Shown: positions 14,225-25,151 of the stretch, piece by piece | Position numbering within the stretch: the first letter of the stretch is position 1 | Layout of the letters: the number at the start of each line of letters is the position of its first letter | Assembly (NCBI GenBank): GCA_000611775.1 | Contig: KK106981.1 | Coordinates: 8,913,431-8,977,430, forward strand | Origin: Umbilicaria muhlenbergii | Lineage: Eukaryota; Ascomycota; Lecanoromycetes; Umbilicariales; Umbilicariaceae | Length of the DNA: 64,000 nucleotides | Direction of reading: 5' to 3' | Translations under genes and position numbers: made by a program | Notes under the pieces: model-generated | Databases searched by the model: none | The model's input: only the letters and a program-made list of their open reading frames with translations | What the model was told of the DNA's origin: nothing

Positions 14225-15404
14225 TTGTTCAAGATGTCCAAGTCCATTTCGGCTACGGCTACTGTCCCCACATGGTGGGTTGTTGAAAGTCTCTCCCAAA
14301 TCGCTCGACACCAGGATCCGCTCGCCAAATTGCAAGTCATGCTCGATGCAATTCTTAACTTCAAGGAGGGAAAGACTGTGTTTCATCACCTTTGCGCCTT
14401 GTTCATGTTGCGAGAACTGACCAGCTCACAGCTAGCTGCCCCCGATGCCACAACGAAGAGTCTCGCGGCACTTTTCAATATCTGTTTCGACTTGAGCCGG
14501 ATGGGATTGAAGCCATGGAAATTGCAAAGCGAGCAGTATGAAATGCCGCAGAGACTGAGTACCAGCGACATTCAATTTGCAGTATCTGTCCATAGACTAA
14601 CGTACTGCCCTCTTCCAATGTTTAGAGGACAACCTCAGCGACTTGACAAGAGTGTTATATGATGACGCTACTGAAACCACGAGCCGTATTGCTGTCGACA
14701 TGATGCTGATAGCCTGCAAGTTACATATCATGGAATTTCATTCTACTCATTTTTCGCCAAAGAAACGGAAGGTTGCGTCTCGCCCAGGCATCCCACAAGA
14801 TTTTGAAGTTCGAGAAATGGTCAGGGTTTATCCAGAAGTAGAGTTGGCTGTCGAAGTTATGGACCCAAATACGAATGAGAAAGTCCGTGTTACTGGACGT
14901 GCAGATTGGGGCTTTGGTTATAGCGGCCGGAACGGTGCTGCCCACGGCACATTCCTCGTGGCAATGGAGGCAAAACGGCGCGATCTCTTTTCCACTGCTG
15001 AACGACAACTTCTTACGTATCTCGCGATACTGCGAGAGTTACGTATAAAAGCTGGGAAGACAAATGCGGTTACGCAAGGATTTTATACAGACGGATACCG
15101 ATACTGCTTCATGGCCATCAATGCTGACGGGAAAGTTGAATCATCTGTGCCCTACGATGTCATGAATCCAGAAGGCGGGAAAACTATCTTCAATTTCATC
15201 ATCACTATTCTGGAATCTGCCATGAAATGCTCTCCGACCGTGACACCCACCAAGGCCGCTGAGCAGCGAGACAAGGAGATCAGTAACTTCACTGGAGAAG
15301 TATGGTCAAAGGTCTATGTACCGTATCTCTCGTCACCTCAGATAGAGTCGGACGGGGAGGAAGAGGAGATCGTGGATATGCCACGACTGGGATTGGAGGA
15401 TTGA
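14225..15404 (+). CDS. Orphan protein with a PD-(D/E)XK nuclease-like signature
   Basis: Two exons, 14225-14581 and 14628-15404, flank a 46-nt intron (donor gtatct, branch actaac, acceptor ttagag) and give 377 aa; ATG 14234 is an alternative start three codons later. The N-terminal 120 residues are helical with no domain I recognise. Residues 195-260 contain VTGRADWGFGY, then FLVAMEAKRRDLF, then ERQLLTYLAIL. The spacing D212...E233-A-K235, followed by Gln and Tyr, is the layout of the PD-(D/E)XK restriction-endonuclease-like fold (Asp, then Glu-x-Lys). A GFYTDGYRYCFMAIN strand pair follows, and the C-terminus is acidic. Similar orphan proteins occur in expanded fungal families, as I remember them. 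Catalysis and substrate are unknown; the fold is inferred from motif spacing alone. Confidence 0.7.
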
Positions 15405-15647
15405 TTCAGGAGGCGTGAAGAACAAGAACTCTATTAGATCTAGGTAGTCCATCTATGGGAACGATACGATATGCATTACATCGATACCTTTTGGTAGATC
15501 ACCAATATCCATTTCGTCTAATTTGGGGCAATCAACCTACCGTCAGAAGATCGTAGGCTCCTCCTCTCCCAATCTGTATATCTCACTTGATGCCATTTGA
15601 GCTAACTCCTATTCAGCTCTCGACCCACACGTGGACTACTAAAAATA

Positions 15648-16010
15648 AACCCAATACTGGGGGAACATGCCTCAGGATGCCCCAACACTGGCTGTTCATG
15701 CTGGTAACACACCGCTGGGCCCTCAACTTGATACACGGTGACACGGAAAAGTCACATCTACAGCACGAAACGCAAGGAATAGTCAACTGCCACTGCTACA
15801 AACGTGGCTCAAACGCGGACTCGGCCTACAGCTCAACGTTAACCCAATACAGAAGAGACTTGCTTCAGGATGTCCCAACACTGGCTGCTCTCACTCCACT
15901 GGTTGGGCATCATTTCATACATAGAGAATTCACATCGACAGCATGAAACACGGAAAAAAGCCAGGCTGCTACTGATACGAACACGGCTTGAGAGATGGAG
16001 AGACTTGGCC
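15648..16010. repeat. Degenerate tandem duplication, period about 180-193 bp
   Basis: Copy A (about 15648-15827) and copy B (about 15841-16010) share blocks in the same order: AACCCAATAC, CAGGATGYCCCAACACTGGC, CACATCKACAGCAYGAAAC, then ACTGMTACRAACRYGGCT. Spacing between matching blocks falls from 193 to 179 bp, so indels have accumulated. Many differences are transitions. The origin is unknown; it could be a duplicated promoter segment or a remnant of a small repeat. Confidence 0.7.
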
Positions 16011-16044
16011 CGCTGCTGCTGAGCTCCATGAGCAGCTTTCTCCC

Positions 16045-16050
16045 TATATA
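16045..16050 (+). promoter_or_regulatory. Putative TATA box for the Cys-rich small protein gene
   Basis: CCCTATATAGACACC contains TATATA about 200 bp before ATG 16251, followed by a CT-rich leader, a usual arrangement for fungal TATA promoters. Positional inference. Confidence 0.45.
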
Positions 16051-16250
16051 GACACCCCTTTCTGTCTCCGTTAATGCGCACAGCAACATCGACTCCACCA
16101 AAGCAGGCTTCTACTTCGATCCAGCCCTCAAAATCCGACGCTCGATACCTCTCTCACGCTGAAAACACACGCCTCCTCCACCTCACACCCTCAATCAAAC
16201 ACGCTACCTCCTCCCTCCAACAAAGACCTCGCCCCCCGCAACGTACCACA

Positions 16251-16526
16251 ATGGGCGATTGCGGATGCGTCTGGTATGTGTTTTACTGCAAAGGATGTAG
16301 GAACGACCGTGAAAACCCTGTGTCCAAATACTGCGCCAACGCTCCCCCGCAGGAGGAAGGAAAACCCCGGGAATTTTGTTCACTCGTGGGTAAACAGCCG
16401 ATAGATCACGTTTGTCCACCATGCGAAAAGAGGGGGCTCAAGAATACGCCAGAGGAGATCACGATTGATAATCTCCGAGAAGAGCTCAAGGGCCGGGGCT
16501 CTAAATCTAAGAGCGGGGCCTCCTAG
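16251..16526 (+). CDS. Small cysteine-rich protein, 91 aa, unknown function
   Basis: I chose ATG 16251 (context ACAATGG) because the frame upstream, back to 16074, is low-complexity leader sequence. The 91-aa product begins MGDCGCVWYVFYCKGC and has a CxC pair, a CxxC pair, two single cysteines and a second CxxC (CPPC) in its first 60 residues. The C-terminal third is charged and lysine-rich. There is no signal peptide, so it is probably intracellular, and the cysteine spacing suggests metal binding rather than a secreted effector. I do not recognise a named family; short fungal ORFs with similar Cys patterns exist. A TATA box about 200 bp upstream and the clean frame support a real gene, but no domain confirms it. 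Confidence 0.55.
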   Translation: MGDCGCVWYVFYCKGCRNDRENPVSKYCANAPPQEEGKPREFCSLVGKQPIDHVCPPCEKRGLKNTPEEITIDNLREELKGRGSKSKSGAS

Positions 16527-16930
16527 GGGGATGGTTGGGAGGGAGGATCGTGGATAGCTTTGTTGGAGAGGGAGACACATAAAATACAAGGGAGGAAAAG
16601 GCATGGAGGGGATTGGGACTGTCATTGATGAGCATGGACGGCTGTCTCTTTTCTTTCGAGCACGTGAAGGGCGGGGAGGTGGCGGGATGGATTACGTGGC
16701 GGAACCACTAATACCCCTTGTGGAACGGCGGTACAAATATCATGTTATGATTTACGGGACTGCCTCGACCCTGCAAAGGGGCCCTACTATCTCTAATATC
16801 CAAGCGAGCCTTTAAACGGCTACATGTAGACCCATGTGACACCACCCTGTGACAGACAAACGTAGCGGCATTCACAAGGCAAATAGGCACCGAAAGCATA
16901 TTTGCATGTGATTACCATCCAAAACAGAAC
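16527..16930. other. Convergent spacer between the Cys-rich gene and PMS1
   Basis: This 404-bp region lies between two stop codons. Only overlapping short frames without domains are present, and nothing else was seen. Confidence 0.5.
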
Positions 16931-19900
16931 TCAGGTTTCCCCCACTTCAGCCTCCTCATCATCCTCACCACCCTCACTTTCCAGACCCTCACCTCCTCCG
17001 TCCACCGCACCCACCCACCCCTTCCAATCCACCCCCCTCGCCTCCTCCCGCACCCCCCCAACCCCTCGCCCCTCCACCCACCCCTCCCAATCCGCCAACC
17101 CAGCCAAATGCCTCATAGTCGGCCTCCCGTGCGGACAATTCCACGGCTTATCAATCGTCCCCATATTCCTAACCAGCCTCTCCATCTGCCTCAGCGTCAA
17201 CGTTTTCCCGATCATAACGCTCGATCTGCACGCGCGCATGGCGAACATCCGCCTCACTTTACTGGGTCGGGGAATCTGACTCGCTGATGCCGAGGTCGGA
17301 GACTCGGCGAGTAGGGCAAGTAACTCTTCGAGGTCGCGCGTGTCGAACGTGACCTCGCGGCTCATAGGCAGGGAGACGAGTTTGCAGCGTTGGCCGACTG
17401 GTTCGTTGCCGCATTGGTCGACGTCGACGAGGAAGCCGTTTTTGAGGAGGGCGTCCAGGTTTTCGAGGATGATTTCTTCTTCGATGGCGGTGAGGTCGAG
17501 GGTGCGGGGACGGACGAGGCGTTGGTTTTGGACTATGGTTGAGGCTTGGAGGCATTCGAAATTGTATTTTTCGTCGGAGGCGTGCTGGTCGATGATGAAG
17601 AGTTCGTCGCCGGATGATGGGCTGGGGATATTTGGTTCTTTGGGGTTAGGCGAGGGCTGCGAGGACCGAGTGGCTAGGATGAAACCGAGGTTGAATTGTC
17701 CGACGATGCGCATGGTGGCGAAGTCTGCCTTGGTCACTGTCAATGAGAGGCGCTCTTCGGCGTTCTCTTCATCGACATCAGTGCCTATAGCCTTCGGAAT
17801 GCTATGCCTCAACGAGTCATTTAGGGCTTGCTGTAGGGTATGCAGTTGGGTGGTAATCCTTTCAATCGACGTATCAATGAAACGCACCAGTTGCGTGGTA
17901 GAATCCTTCTGATTACCGCCTTTCAACAAACGATGAGCACGCTTGGTGTGGTCCTCAGAGGGTCTGGCTGCCCTCTCTTCAGCTTCATGGATCAGTTGAT
18001 CCACTCTGCGTTCTTCTTTGGCTTTCTTGGTCTCTTCGTCCATATACTCGTCGTTAGAGCCCTCATCATCATGTCCATCATCATCATGACCTATGGACTG
18101 ATCCACGGAAGAATCCTCAGCCTCGGAGTCATCAGCAATGGGTCCACCTTCTCTCGGAGCAGATATGGCAGATTCTTCCTTCTCATCTGCCCATTGACTA
18201 CCAGGATCTTCGAGCGAGATACTTCTACGACGCTCTGAATCGTCCTCTGCTTCGTCATCCTCTTCGCTTGCTGTAGATTGGGTAACCGTTCCTGGCGCGG
18301 CAAAGGCCTGCAATGTGCTGCCAAACTTCTGGCTTGCCGGCTGCTTCGCAGGCGAGCCCCGTCCAGACTGGCGAGATGCTACTACGTGAATCCTATGCCG
18401 TTTCCTGGGAGGAGAGCCGATTGCTGAAGTGAACGTCTTTGGGCCGATCGAAATAGTCGCCGTGTCTAATGGTGATCGTCTTGGCCGCATTCTTTCGAAC
18501 GCATTCTGCACGACCCCTGGAACACTTGGAGTGGTTGTTGTGGCTACGGTCCGTATACTTTCCTGAGACGGAGAATTCGATGTTGGCGATGGTTCGACAG
18601 TATCACCAGTATCAGCTTGCTGTTCCGCCATACGCTGGTTGAAATCGAGGACCGGGATACTCGTTGTAGTTGCCTTGGTCGTTGGGGAATCGGATTCTAC
18701 CTGCCCTCGAGCATCATCGGGCTCGTTGCCCGTAGATATCGCATCGCTTTGTCGGCCAAGCTTGTTAACGAGTTTCTGTTTGCCTTTACATAGCCCATTT
18801 TCTTGCTCCTTATCCTTTCCAGAAGTGAATTTGAGAACGCGATCCTGAACCTTGCGACCAAGGAAGTCATGGATTAGATTTGTCGTTGCATCATCCGGAG
18901 CACTCAAATCAACTCCCTTCGTGGAACTATGATCTTCGCCGGTACCGACTTCTTCGTCTTCCGAGGACGACGCTTCGGCCGGGGCATCATCAGGAGAATC
19001 TCGAGCCGGAACGTTGCGACTAATGGTGAGCTGCTTGAACAACGGTAGCTTCTGCAACGGCTTCTGGGATTGGGGTACAGTTTGATTTTGCTTCTCAAAC
19101 AATTCTATAAGGGAAGCCTACAAAAGTTAGGGGTATCTCCACAACCAGGTGAGAGACGTGCCTTGAGGGACTCAAGGAGAGCGCCTTGGTCATGCAGCAG
19201 AATGGTCCTCTTGTCAGGTGAGACGTTCACGTCATAAGCATCTCGAAAAATCAGCAAGAGGCGCAGAAGCCTGTTTTGATGAACGTACTGGTATCCAGCA
19301 CTAAATTGGCGAAGATGAATGGCGACTGGGAAAGGTTGTAGGACTTGTAGACCTCGTTGAAGGCTCTAGCAACCTGAGGGAGTGCGCAAGGTCGGGAATT
19401 GACAAAGAACATCTGCCGGTCTGGGGTCTGTCGGCCCTCCCCGAAGATTGGTTTCGAGATATGGCCAGTGATACATACTTGCTTGTTCCTTCCAGTCAAC
19501 GTTAATGCTTGCAGGAGGCTTAATTAGGTGTACAAGGGAAGAACCTACCAAGTATCACCTTGTGTAACTGGTTCTTGGGTTGGGCCTGTACTAGGCTGCA
19601 TGTCGAATTCGAGATCCAAGGGGATCAGTGCTGGTAGTGCTTTTGCCCCAAAGATGTTTGCAATGTTCTCCCTAGTGGTTGGATTTGACTTCGTTGCAAA
19701 GACAACAGCTTTCTTCCCCTTCGACATTTGGTTGCTGACGGAGACCTTTACATCAAGACTGATGCATGCGTAGGCCTGTAGCATCCCCAGTACTTTGCCA
19801 TATTCCCTTTTGATGTTCTTCACAAGCTCTCTTCGCCGTACGGGTAGATTCATGAACAGATTCTCCACAATGACAGTTGTACCCTTTTGACTCGCCACTA

Positions 19901-20485
19901 CAGAGGTGCTCTTCAACTTGCCGGACATCTCAAAGTCGAGTCTCGTACCCCGTGGCGCTTCCTCAACGCGAGCAGTGACGACATGAAACTCTGAGAGGGC
20001 GCACAGGGAAGAAAGTGCTTCGCCCCGAAACCCGAAGGTCTGTAAGGAAGTGAGATCTTCATAGGACGAAAGCTTCGAAGTGTAGTGCTTGAGCGCTAAG
20101 ATTATCTTATTAGTATACGGGTTGCAGGCTCTAGGAACGACCTGGTAGGCTTGCCAATGGTCTCATAGTTATCCTTTGAGATACCACCCCCATTGTCTTG
20201 AACCTCAATGGCAGCGAGCCCGTGGTTTTTAAAGCGGACGTCTGCATTACAGGGTCAGACTCTGCGTACTACAGTAGTCTGGAGATGGTCATTCCCTACC
20301 GATTGAAGTTGCACCAGCATCTAGACTGTTTTCCACAAGCTCCTTCACCACGGAATTGAGATCTACTATGACCTGCCCTGATTGAATCCGATGCACCTAC
20401 GTGTTTGTATTTTAGTCATATTCTCAACGCATAGAGCAAGTGATATTCATACAGAGTGGCCCTCGATGGGCTTAATTGTGGCCAT
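16931..20485 (-). CDS. PMS1: DNA mismatch repair protein PMS1 (MutL alpha subunit)
   Basis: PMS1 pairs with MLH1 and nicks the new strand during mismatch repair. Seven exons, read leftwards: 20485-20453, 20396-20300, 20241-20155, 20095-19559, 19507-19289, 19241-19162 and 19117-16931, giving 1079 aa. The GHKL ATPase motifs are present: [11 protein letters not shown] near residue 30, DNGGGI, and [11 protein letters not shown]. The middle is a long acidic linker. The endonuclease domain keeps [12 protein letters not shown] from residue 861, ACRSS near 979 and [11 protein letters not shown] near 1012, so metal-dependent nicking should be intact. Two introns are best explained by GC-AG splicing: 20154-20096 (donor GCAAGC) and 19161-19118 (donor GCACGT). 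After CPHGRP about 55 Gly/Glu/Trp-rich residues extend beyond the usual end. Confidence 0.95.
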
Positions 20486-20963
20486 CCCAACCCGTGGGGT
20501 CGATACGGGATCGCTTGCACGGAGGGACGCGAACCGCGATGCACTTTGTCGTCTTTTCGGGACTAGTGTAGGTAGCTCTCTTTGCTGAGATGTCAGGCTT
20601 CCGGTCCAAATAAGTGGGCAGTTCCAAGTAATAGCAAAGGGATGAGGCGGCCCCCAGCAACAAATCAGCATTGGACTGCAATATGAGTCCTGCTGACCTC
20701 TGCGGATTGCAAAGATCAATGCCTGCTAGAAATGTACAGCATTCGCATCCTTCAAGCCCCCTAGGTCGTTGCTTCGCCAGCTGGGGGTTCCTCTTGCTGC
20801 AACCGAGACCTTCAACTTTGCTCTGTTGTAGTGGAAGAGAACTTGAAGACTCGTTAATTTGTGCTCATGACTTAAATCTATCTACTCATAAGTACTCTCT
20901 AATATCCGAACCAATCCGATCGTGAACCAAAATTCGCCGGCCAAAGCTCAGTCTGATATGTGC
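20486..20963. other. Spacer between two minus-strand genes
   Basis: These 478 bp lie between the PMS1 start and the stop of the next minus-strand gene. They should contain the PMS1 promoter. No ACGCGT box, TATA box or coding frame with a domain was seen. Confidence 0.4.
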
Positions 20964-22962
20964 TCAAATAGCTACCCCTGTTTGCCTCCAACTTCTAACC
21001 CAACTATCAGCCCGCCCTTCTTCAACAACCTTACCGCTAACCTCCCTCGCTCTCATTCCACCCCTATCACCACTCGTAATATCGGCCCCGGAACTGACAA
21101 CCCTCGAATTACCCTTCCCAAGCCCAGTCAGATCTCCATAGAATCTTTCCTTTCCACCCAAGCCCACACTTCCGAAACTATCTTTCCCTACCAATTCCGG
21201 TCTAGCTCCACCATTTTCATTGCCAGCCATGGGCAGGAGGGTCCTCTGCTCCCTACGACTGCTACGCTCGTGTGGAGGAGTAGGTGGGTGCATCTCCAGT
21301 GGGTTGGGTACGAGGTTCTCCTCGTTGAATTCATCCTCGTCATCATCATCCCGGGGGCGGGAGGTCGAGCGAAGATGGCGGAACTCAGGGGGTTGGGTGA
21401 GTGGGGGTGAGGGCGAGGGAGAGGCGTAGACGAACCAATTATCGCTGAGAAGGGAAGGCGCATTACGGATACCGCGCGTTGTAGCGTCACGAACTGTTGA
21501 GGAGGGCCTCGTCGAGGGGGGTCTCGTAGAGGGGGGCCGGGTTGACTGTGGGCGTATCGATGGGGGATGTGTGGATGGTGGGCGCGATTCGAGGTACTGA
21601 CTTGCTCGATTCGTGTGAGAGCTAGGCGCGGGCGAATGGGACAAGTTTGCACGGGATGAGCGCTGGGAATATGGATGTTGGTAGAGCTGAGTTGGGAGAT
21701 CGACTTGGGAGGCACGTGTGCTGGAAGGGTGTGATTGAGGGATGGAGAGATTGGTCGTGGAATCAGTACGTGTCTGGAGAAAAGGAACCGTACGTGGCGG
21801 AGAGATTAGAGGGTCTTGAGATTGCGGATCGCTGTTGATTGGGTCTGTGGTAGCCTGACTGAGAGAAGACTTGTTCCGCTTATGTCTCGATGTGAGGTTG
21901 TCCTCTAAAGGATTCATGTCCGGAGGGAGTCTAGAGATTATTTTGAAGATGACGGTGAGATAGATCGATATGAAAAGGGAGACAAGATGGAAACTGCCAT
22001 CAATGACGCTTAGCAGAAAGGTAGAGAGAATAATCTTATAGGTAGTAGAGTCGGAGCCGAAGAGGGTTTGCCAGCTGTTCTGGGGATCGCTAGTCCCAGT
22101 ATATTGGGTTCGTGCCATCACAGCTGTAAAAGCAAAGAATGGGACCAAGGCCGCGTCAATGATTGCAGCGAAGAGCATGTAGCTGGCTGTAGTTGCTGGG
22201 GTGCGCCCAGTAGATGATCTAGCCAAGTGGTAAACGGCGTAGATCGTATGTAGAATAGCAACAGCGGGCTAGAAGAGGCAGTCTATCAGCAATTGACTCA
22301 AGAGGCTCAAAAGCAAGAGGTTTACCGGTATTCTAATAATCCAGCCTACTGTGCTGGGAGTGTTCTTAATGCAAATCACGCAGAACAACATGCCAAGTGC
22401 ACCCAGAAGCGCACACAGGCGAAGCGATAATTGTACCCGTCGTGTAGTCTTAACTTTGGACTTTGTCCGAGGGCTCATAGGCTTCCAGTCGAGGTTGCCA
22501 TACGGACTGTGCAGGACATCAGTCTGTAGCATACAGGAAAGAAGCACTGGGTGGACTCACACAATAAAGTACGAATCGGGATGCCTGTTGAATTCCCTCG
22601 TATCGATCAAAGGTCCCTCCTGCTTGGGTCTTGGTCTTGGCGGTAACAAGCTTGCTTGTGATGCAGCTTTGGGGTTGAAGCCTTTGTCTGTTGGGCCTGT
22701 AAACGAGTATCGCGAGGGAGGATCATAGAGGAATGGCGGCTCAACGCCCATAGCTTCAAGAGGCAGATGTAACCCACACAACTAGAACAGTGGAACAATT
22801 CAATGTGTCAACGATTCGTAGTAACTGGAATGTAGATGACTGAGGAGACTCTCGCGTACTTACAATGGATAAAGTTAAGGGAAGGCCGGGGACAAGGTTG
22901 ACATAGAAAATACGCCACTCGTTGCCAGAGCGATTATCTTCGATAAGATCCGCAAGCCACAT
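20964..22962 (-). CDS. Fungal integral membrane protein with four predicted helices, unknown function
   Basis: Four exons, read leftwards: 22962-22864, 22781-22561, 22506-22326 and 22268-20964, with normal GT-AG introns and summed length for 601 aa. The order is a short N-terminal part with MWLADLIEDNRSGNEWR, then HPDSYFIVPYGNLDWKPM and a basic RTKSKVKTTRRVQLSLR, then helices near LCALLGALGMLFCVICI, PAVAILHTIYAVYHL, YMLFAAIIDAALVPFFAF and LLSVIDGSFHLVSLFISIYL. The C-terminal ~260 residues are Ser/Pro-rich and include a PPSTR pentapeptide repeat. I recognise the core as a conserved Pezizomycotina membrane family without a named function. The start is the first ATG in frame; it lies only 50 bp from the start of the divergent reductase gene. 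Confidence 0.8.
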
Positions 22963-23012
22963 CGTCGAGGTGACAGAATCACCCAGGGAGCCAGGAGGCA
23001 AAGCGCGGCGGT
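22963..23012. promoter_or_regulatory. 50-bp divergent spacer between membrane-protein and reductase genes
   Basis: The two start codons, at 22962 (minus) and 23013 (plus), leave only 50 bp for a shared promoter. Either the promoters overlap the coding regions, or one gene's true start lies further in. No TATA box is visible. Confidence 0.45.
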
Positions 23013-24726
23013 ATGACCACCTTCAATGCCACGCGTTCCATTTGCAACCGATTCGCAACTCTCTTTCACAGGTTGCGGCGGCCATGGCGAAGCCGCGACG
23101 AGTTTTCAGCGGTATGTCAGAGGCGAAACAACGGCCATGTTGTTCACGCCGCAAGGCCGTTCCGGATGGCCGTCATTGGTTCTGGACCTGCAGGCTTCTA
23201 TACGGCCTACAAGGTGATGTCAAAGATTGAAAATGCGATTGTGGATATGTATGAGCGACTTCCTGTGCCGTTCGGGCTGGTCAGGTTTGGTGTTGCGCCT
23301 GACCATCCGGAAGTCAAGGTACGACATCGCAGGCCCTTGCATGAGCGAAATTCAGCATCATCACTACTTGTCAATTCCGCAACGTCAACTCTGCTGATTT
23401 GCCTAGAACTGCCAAGACAAGTTCACCGAAGTTGCAATTTCTCCGTGCTTCAATTATATAGGCAACATCGATGTCGGAAAAGACCTGCCTTTGTCGCTCC
23501 TGAAGCCGCACTACGATGCGATCCTATTTGCTTACGGTGCCTCCAAAGATCGAAGACTGGGTGTACCAGGTGAAGACACCTTGAATGGGATATACTCAGC
23601 CCGCGCTTTCGTGGGCTGGTACAATGGACTACCGGAATATGCAGATTTATCCCCCGACCTTAGCGTCGGGGAGGAAGCAATAATAATAGGACAGGGCAAC
23701 GTCGCCTTAGATGTTGCTCGTACACTATTGAGTGGTGTTGACAGACTACGAACGACAGACATGACAGAGCAAGCACTTGAGGCTCTTTCAAAAAGCAGAG
23801 TTCGACGGGTCAGAGTAGTTGGGAGGAGAGGGCCAATGCAGGTATATCGTCTGATAATTGGTACTGGCCTTCCGAAGCTGATATCGACATTGCAGGCGTC
23901 CTTTACCATCAAAGAAGTACGCGAGCTCTTCAATCTGCCTTCGGTTGGCTTCGTTCCTATAGATCCTTCCCTATTTCCACCGACTTCTACAAAGCTCGCC
24001 CGTACGCCGAAACGGCTTACGCAACTGCTGTCTAAAGGCTCGTCAAACCCGCTATCAAAGTCAGGGAAATCGTGGTCGCTTGATTTCCTTCTTGCGCCAG
24101 CTTCGTTCAACGCCTCTACCGAACTATCAGACCGGCTTTCATCAGTCACATTCTCGCAGACAGCTCTGCAAGGCCCGGATCCTTTCCATCCTTCAGCGAA
24201 AGTCATGACGACACATGAGCAGTTGTCTTTACCGGCCAGCATGGCTTTCCGTAGCATTGGCTACAAGTCCGAGCCACTCAAGGGCATGGAAGAGCTTGGT
24301 ATACCCTTTGATGAAAGATTAGGGATTATACCAAACGATCCGTATGGTCGCATAATCTCATCCTCGGCAGGCCCAGGCGACAAGGCAGCCACACATATTC
24401 CTGGCATGTATTGCGCAGGATGGGTGAAAAGAGGGCCTACAGGGGTGATTGCAAGCACTATGGAAGACGCTTTCTCTACGGCAGATGTAATTGCGAAAGA
24501 TTGGGAAGGCAATGCTTTGTTCCTGAACGGAAATACTGTGACAGACGGAAGGAAGGCTACTGGCTGGGACTCGCTGAGGGAAGAGGTCGAGCGAAGGGGA
24601 CTGAAAATGGTAGACTGGAACAATTGGGAGGCGATTGATATGGCAGAAAAAGAGAACGGCATCAGGAAAGGGAAGGAAAGAGAGAAATTCAATACTGTGG
24701 AAGAGATGTTGAAAGTTCTTAGCTAG
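23013..24726 (+). CDS. ARH1: Mitochondrial adrenodoxin/ferredoxin-NADP+ reductase
   Basis: This FAD enzyme passes electrons from NADPH to mitochondrial ferredoxin for iron-sulfur cluster and heme A synthesis. Exons 23013-23318 and 23407-24726 (intron of 88 nt, donor gtacga) encode 541 aa. The first ~50 residues are rich in Arg and Ser without acidic residues, a mitochondrial presequence. The FAD-binding fingerprint VIGSGPAGFYTAYKV follows, then YERLPVPFGLVRFGVAPDHPEVK, which is nearly invariant in this family. The NADP site IIGQGNVALDVARTLL comes next, and GWVKRGPTGVIASTM near the end is the conserved C-terminal FAD-contact block. Length and order match yeast Arh1 and human FDXR. It is divergent from the membrane-protein gene. 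Confidence 0.94.
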
Positions 24727-25151
24727 GTAAGGAGAGTGCATTTCCAAACCCTTCGCCGTCTTGAACACCGCGAAACCGCTGCAACACCACATACCAGCAG
24801 GGGATCTTCGAAACGTTGTTTCTGAGTTACGGCTGCCAAATTCAGCACTCGAGGCTATCAATTTTTGGTTGTCTTATTCGCATCCGGATACCGTTCCTTT
24901 GTACTCGTATGTTTCTTTTATGGTTGAACAATTGCGCAACAACACAAAGGATGGCTCGCATCCGTAAAGAACCGTGTTCCAAAGACGAACGTATTTCCTA
25001 CACTGGGGGTTAGGATCTCAATTGCTCTGACCTATCGCACTACAACTTTTCTCGATTTTGGTAGGGCTAGAGGTTGTCCTCGCTCACAAATCTTTTCATT
25101 ATCCATCGGGGCAAGGTACGACTTTACGTCAGACATCCAGTAAGATCCGTT
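24727..25151. other. Spacer upstream of the HExxH protein gene
   Basis: These 425 bp separate two plus-strand genes. The frame of the downstream gene is open from about 25074, but no ATG precedes 25152 in it. Nothing else was seen. Confidence 0.4.

Larger units (their letters stand above)
15405..16250. other. Spacer with degenerate tandem duplication and promoter of the Cys-rich gene
   Basis: The left part is the 3' flank of the PD-(D/E)XK-like gene. A decayed two-copy repeat occupies 15648-16010, a TATA box lies at 16045-16050, and a CT-rich leader runs to the start codon at 16251. No coding frame with a domain is seen. Confidence 0.55.
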
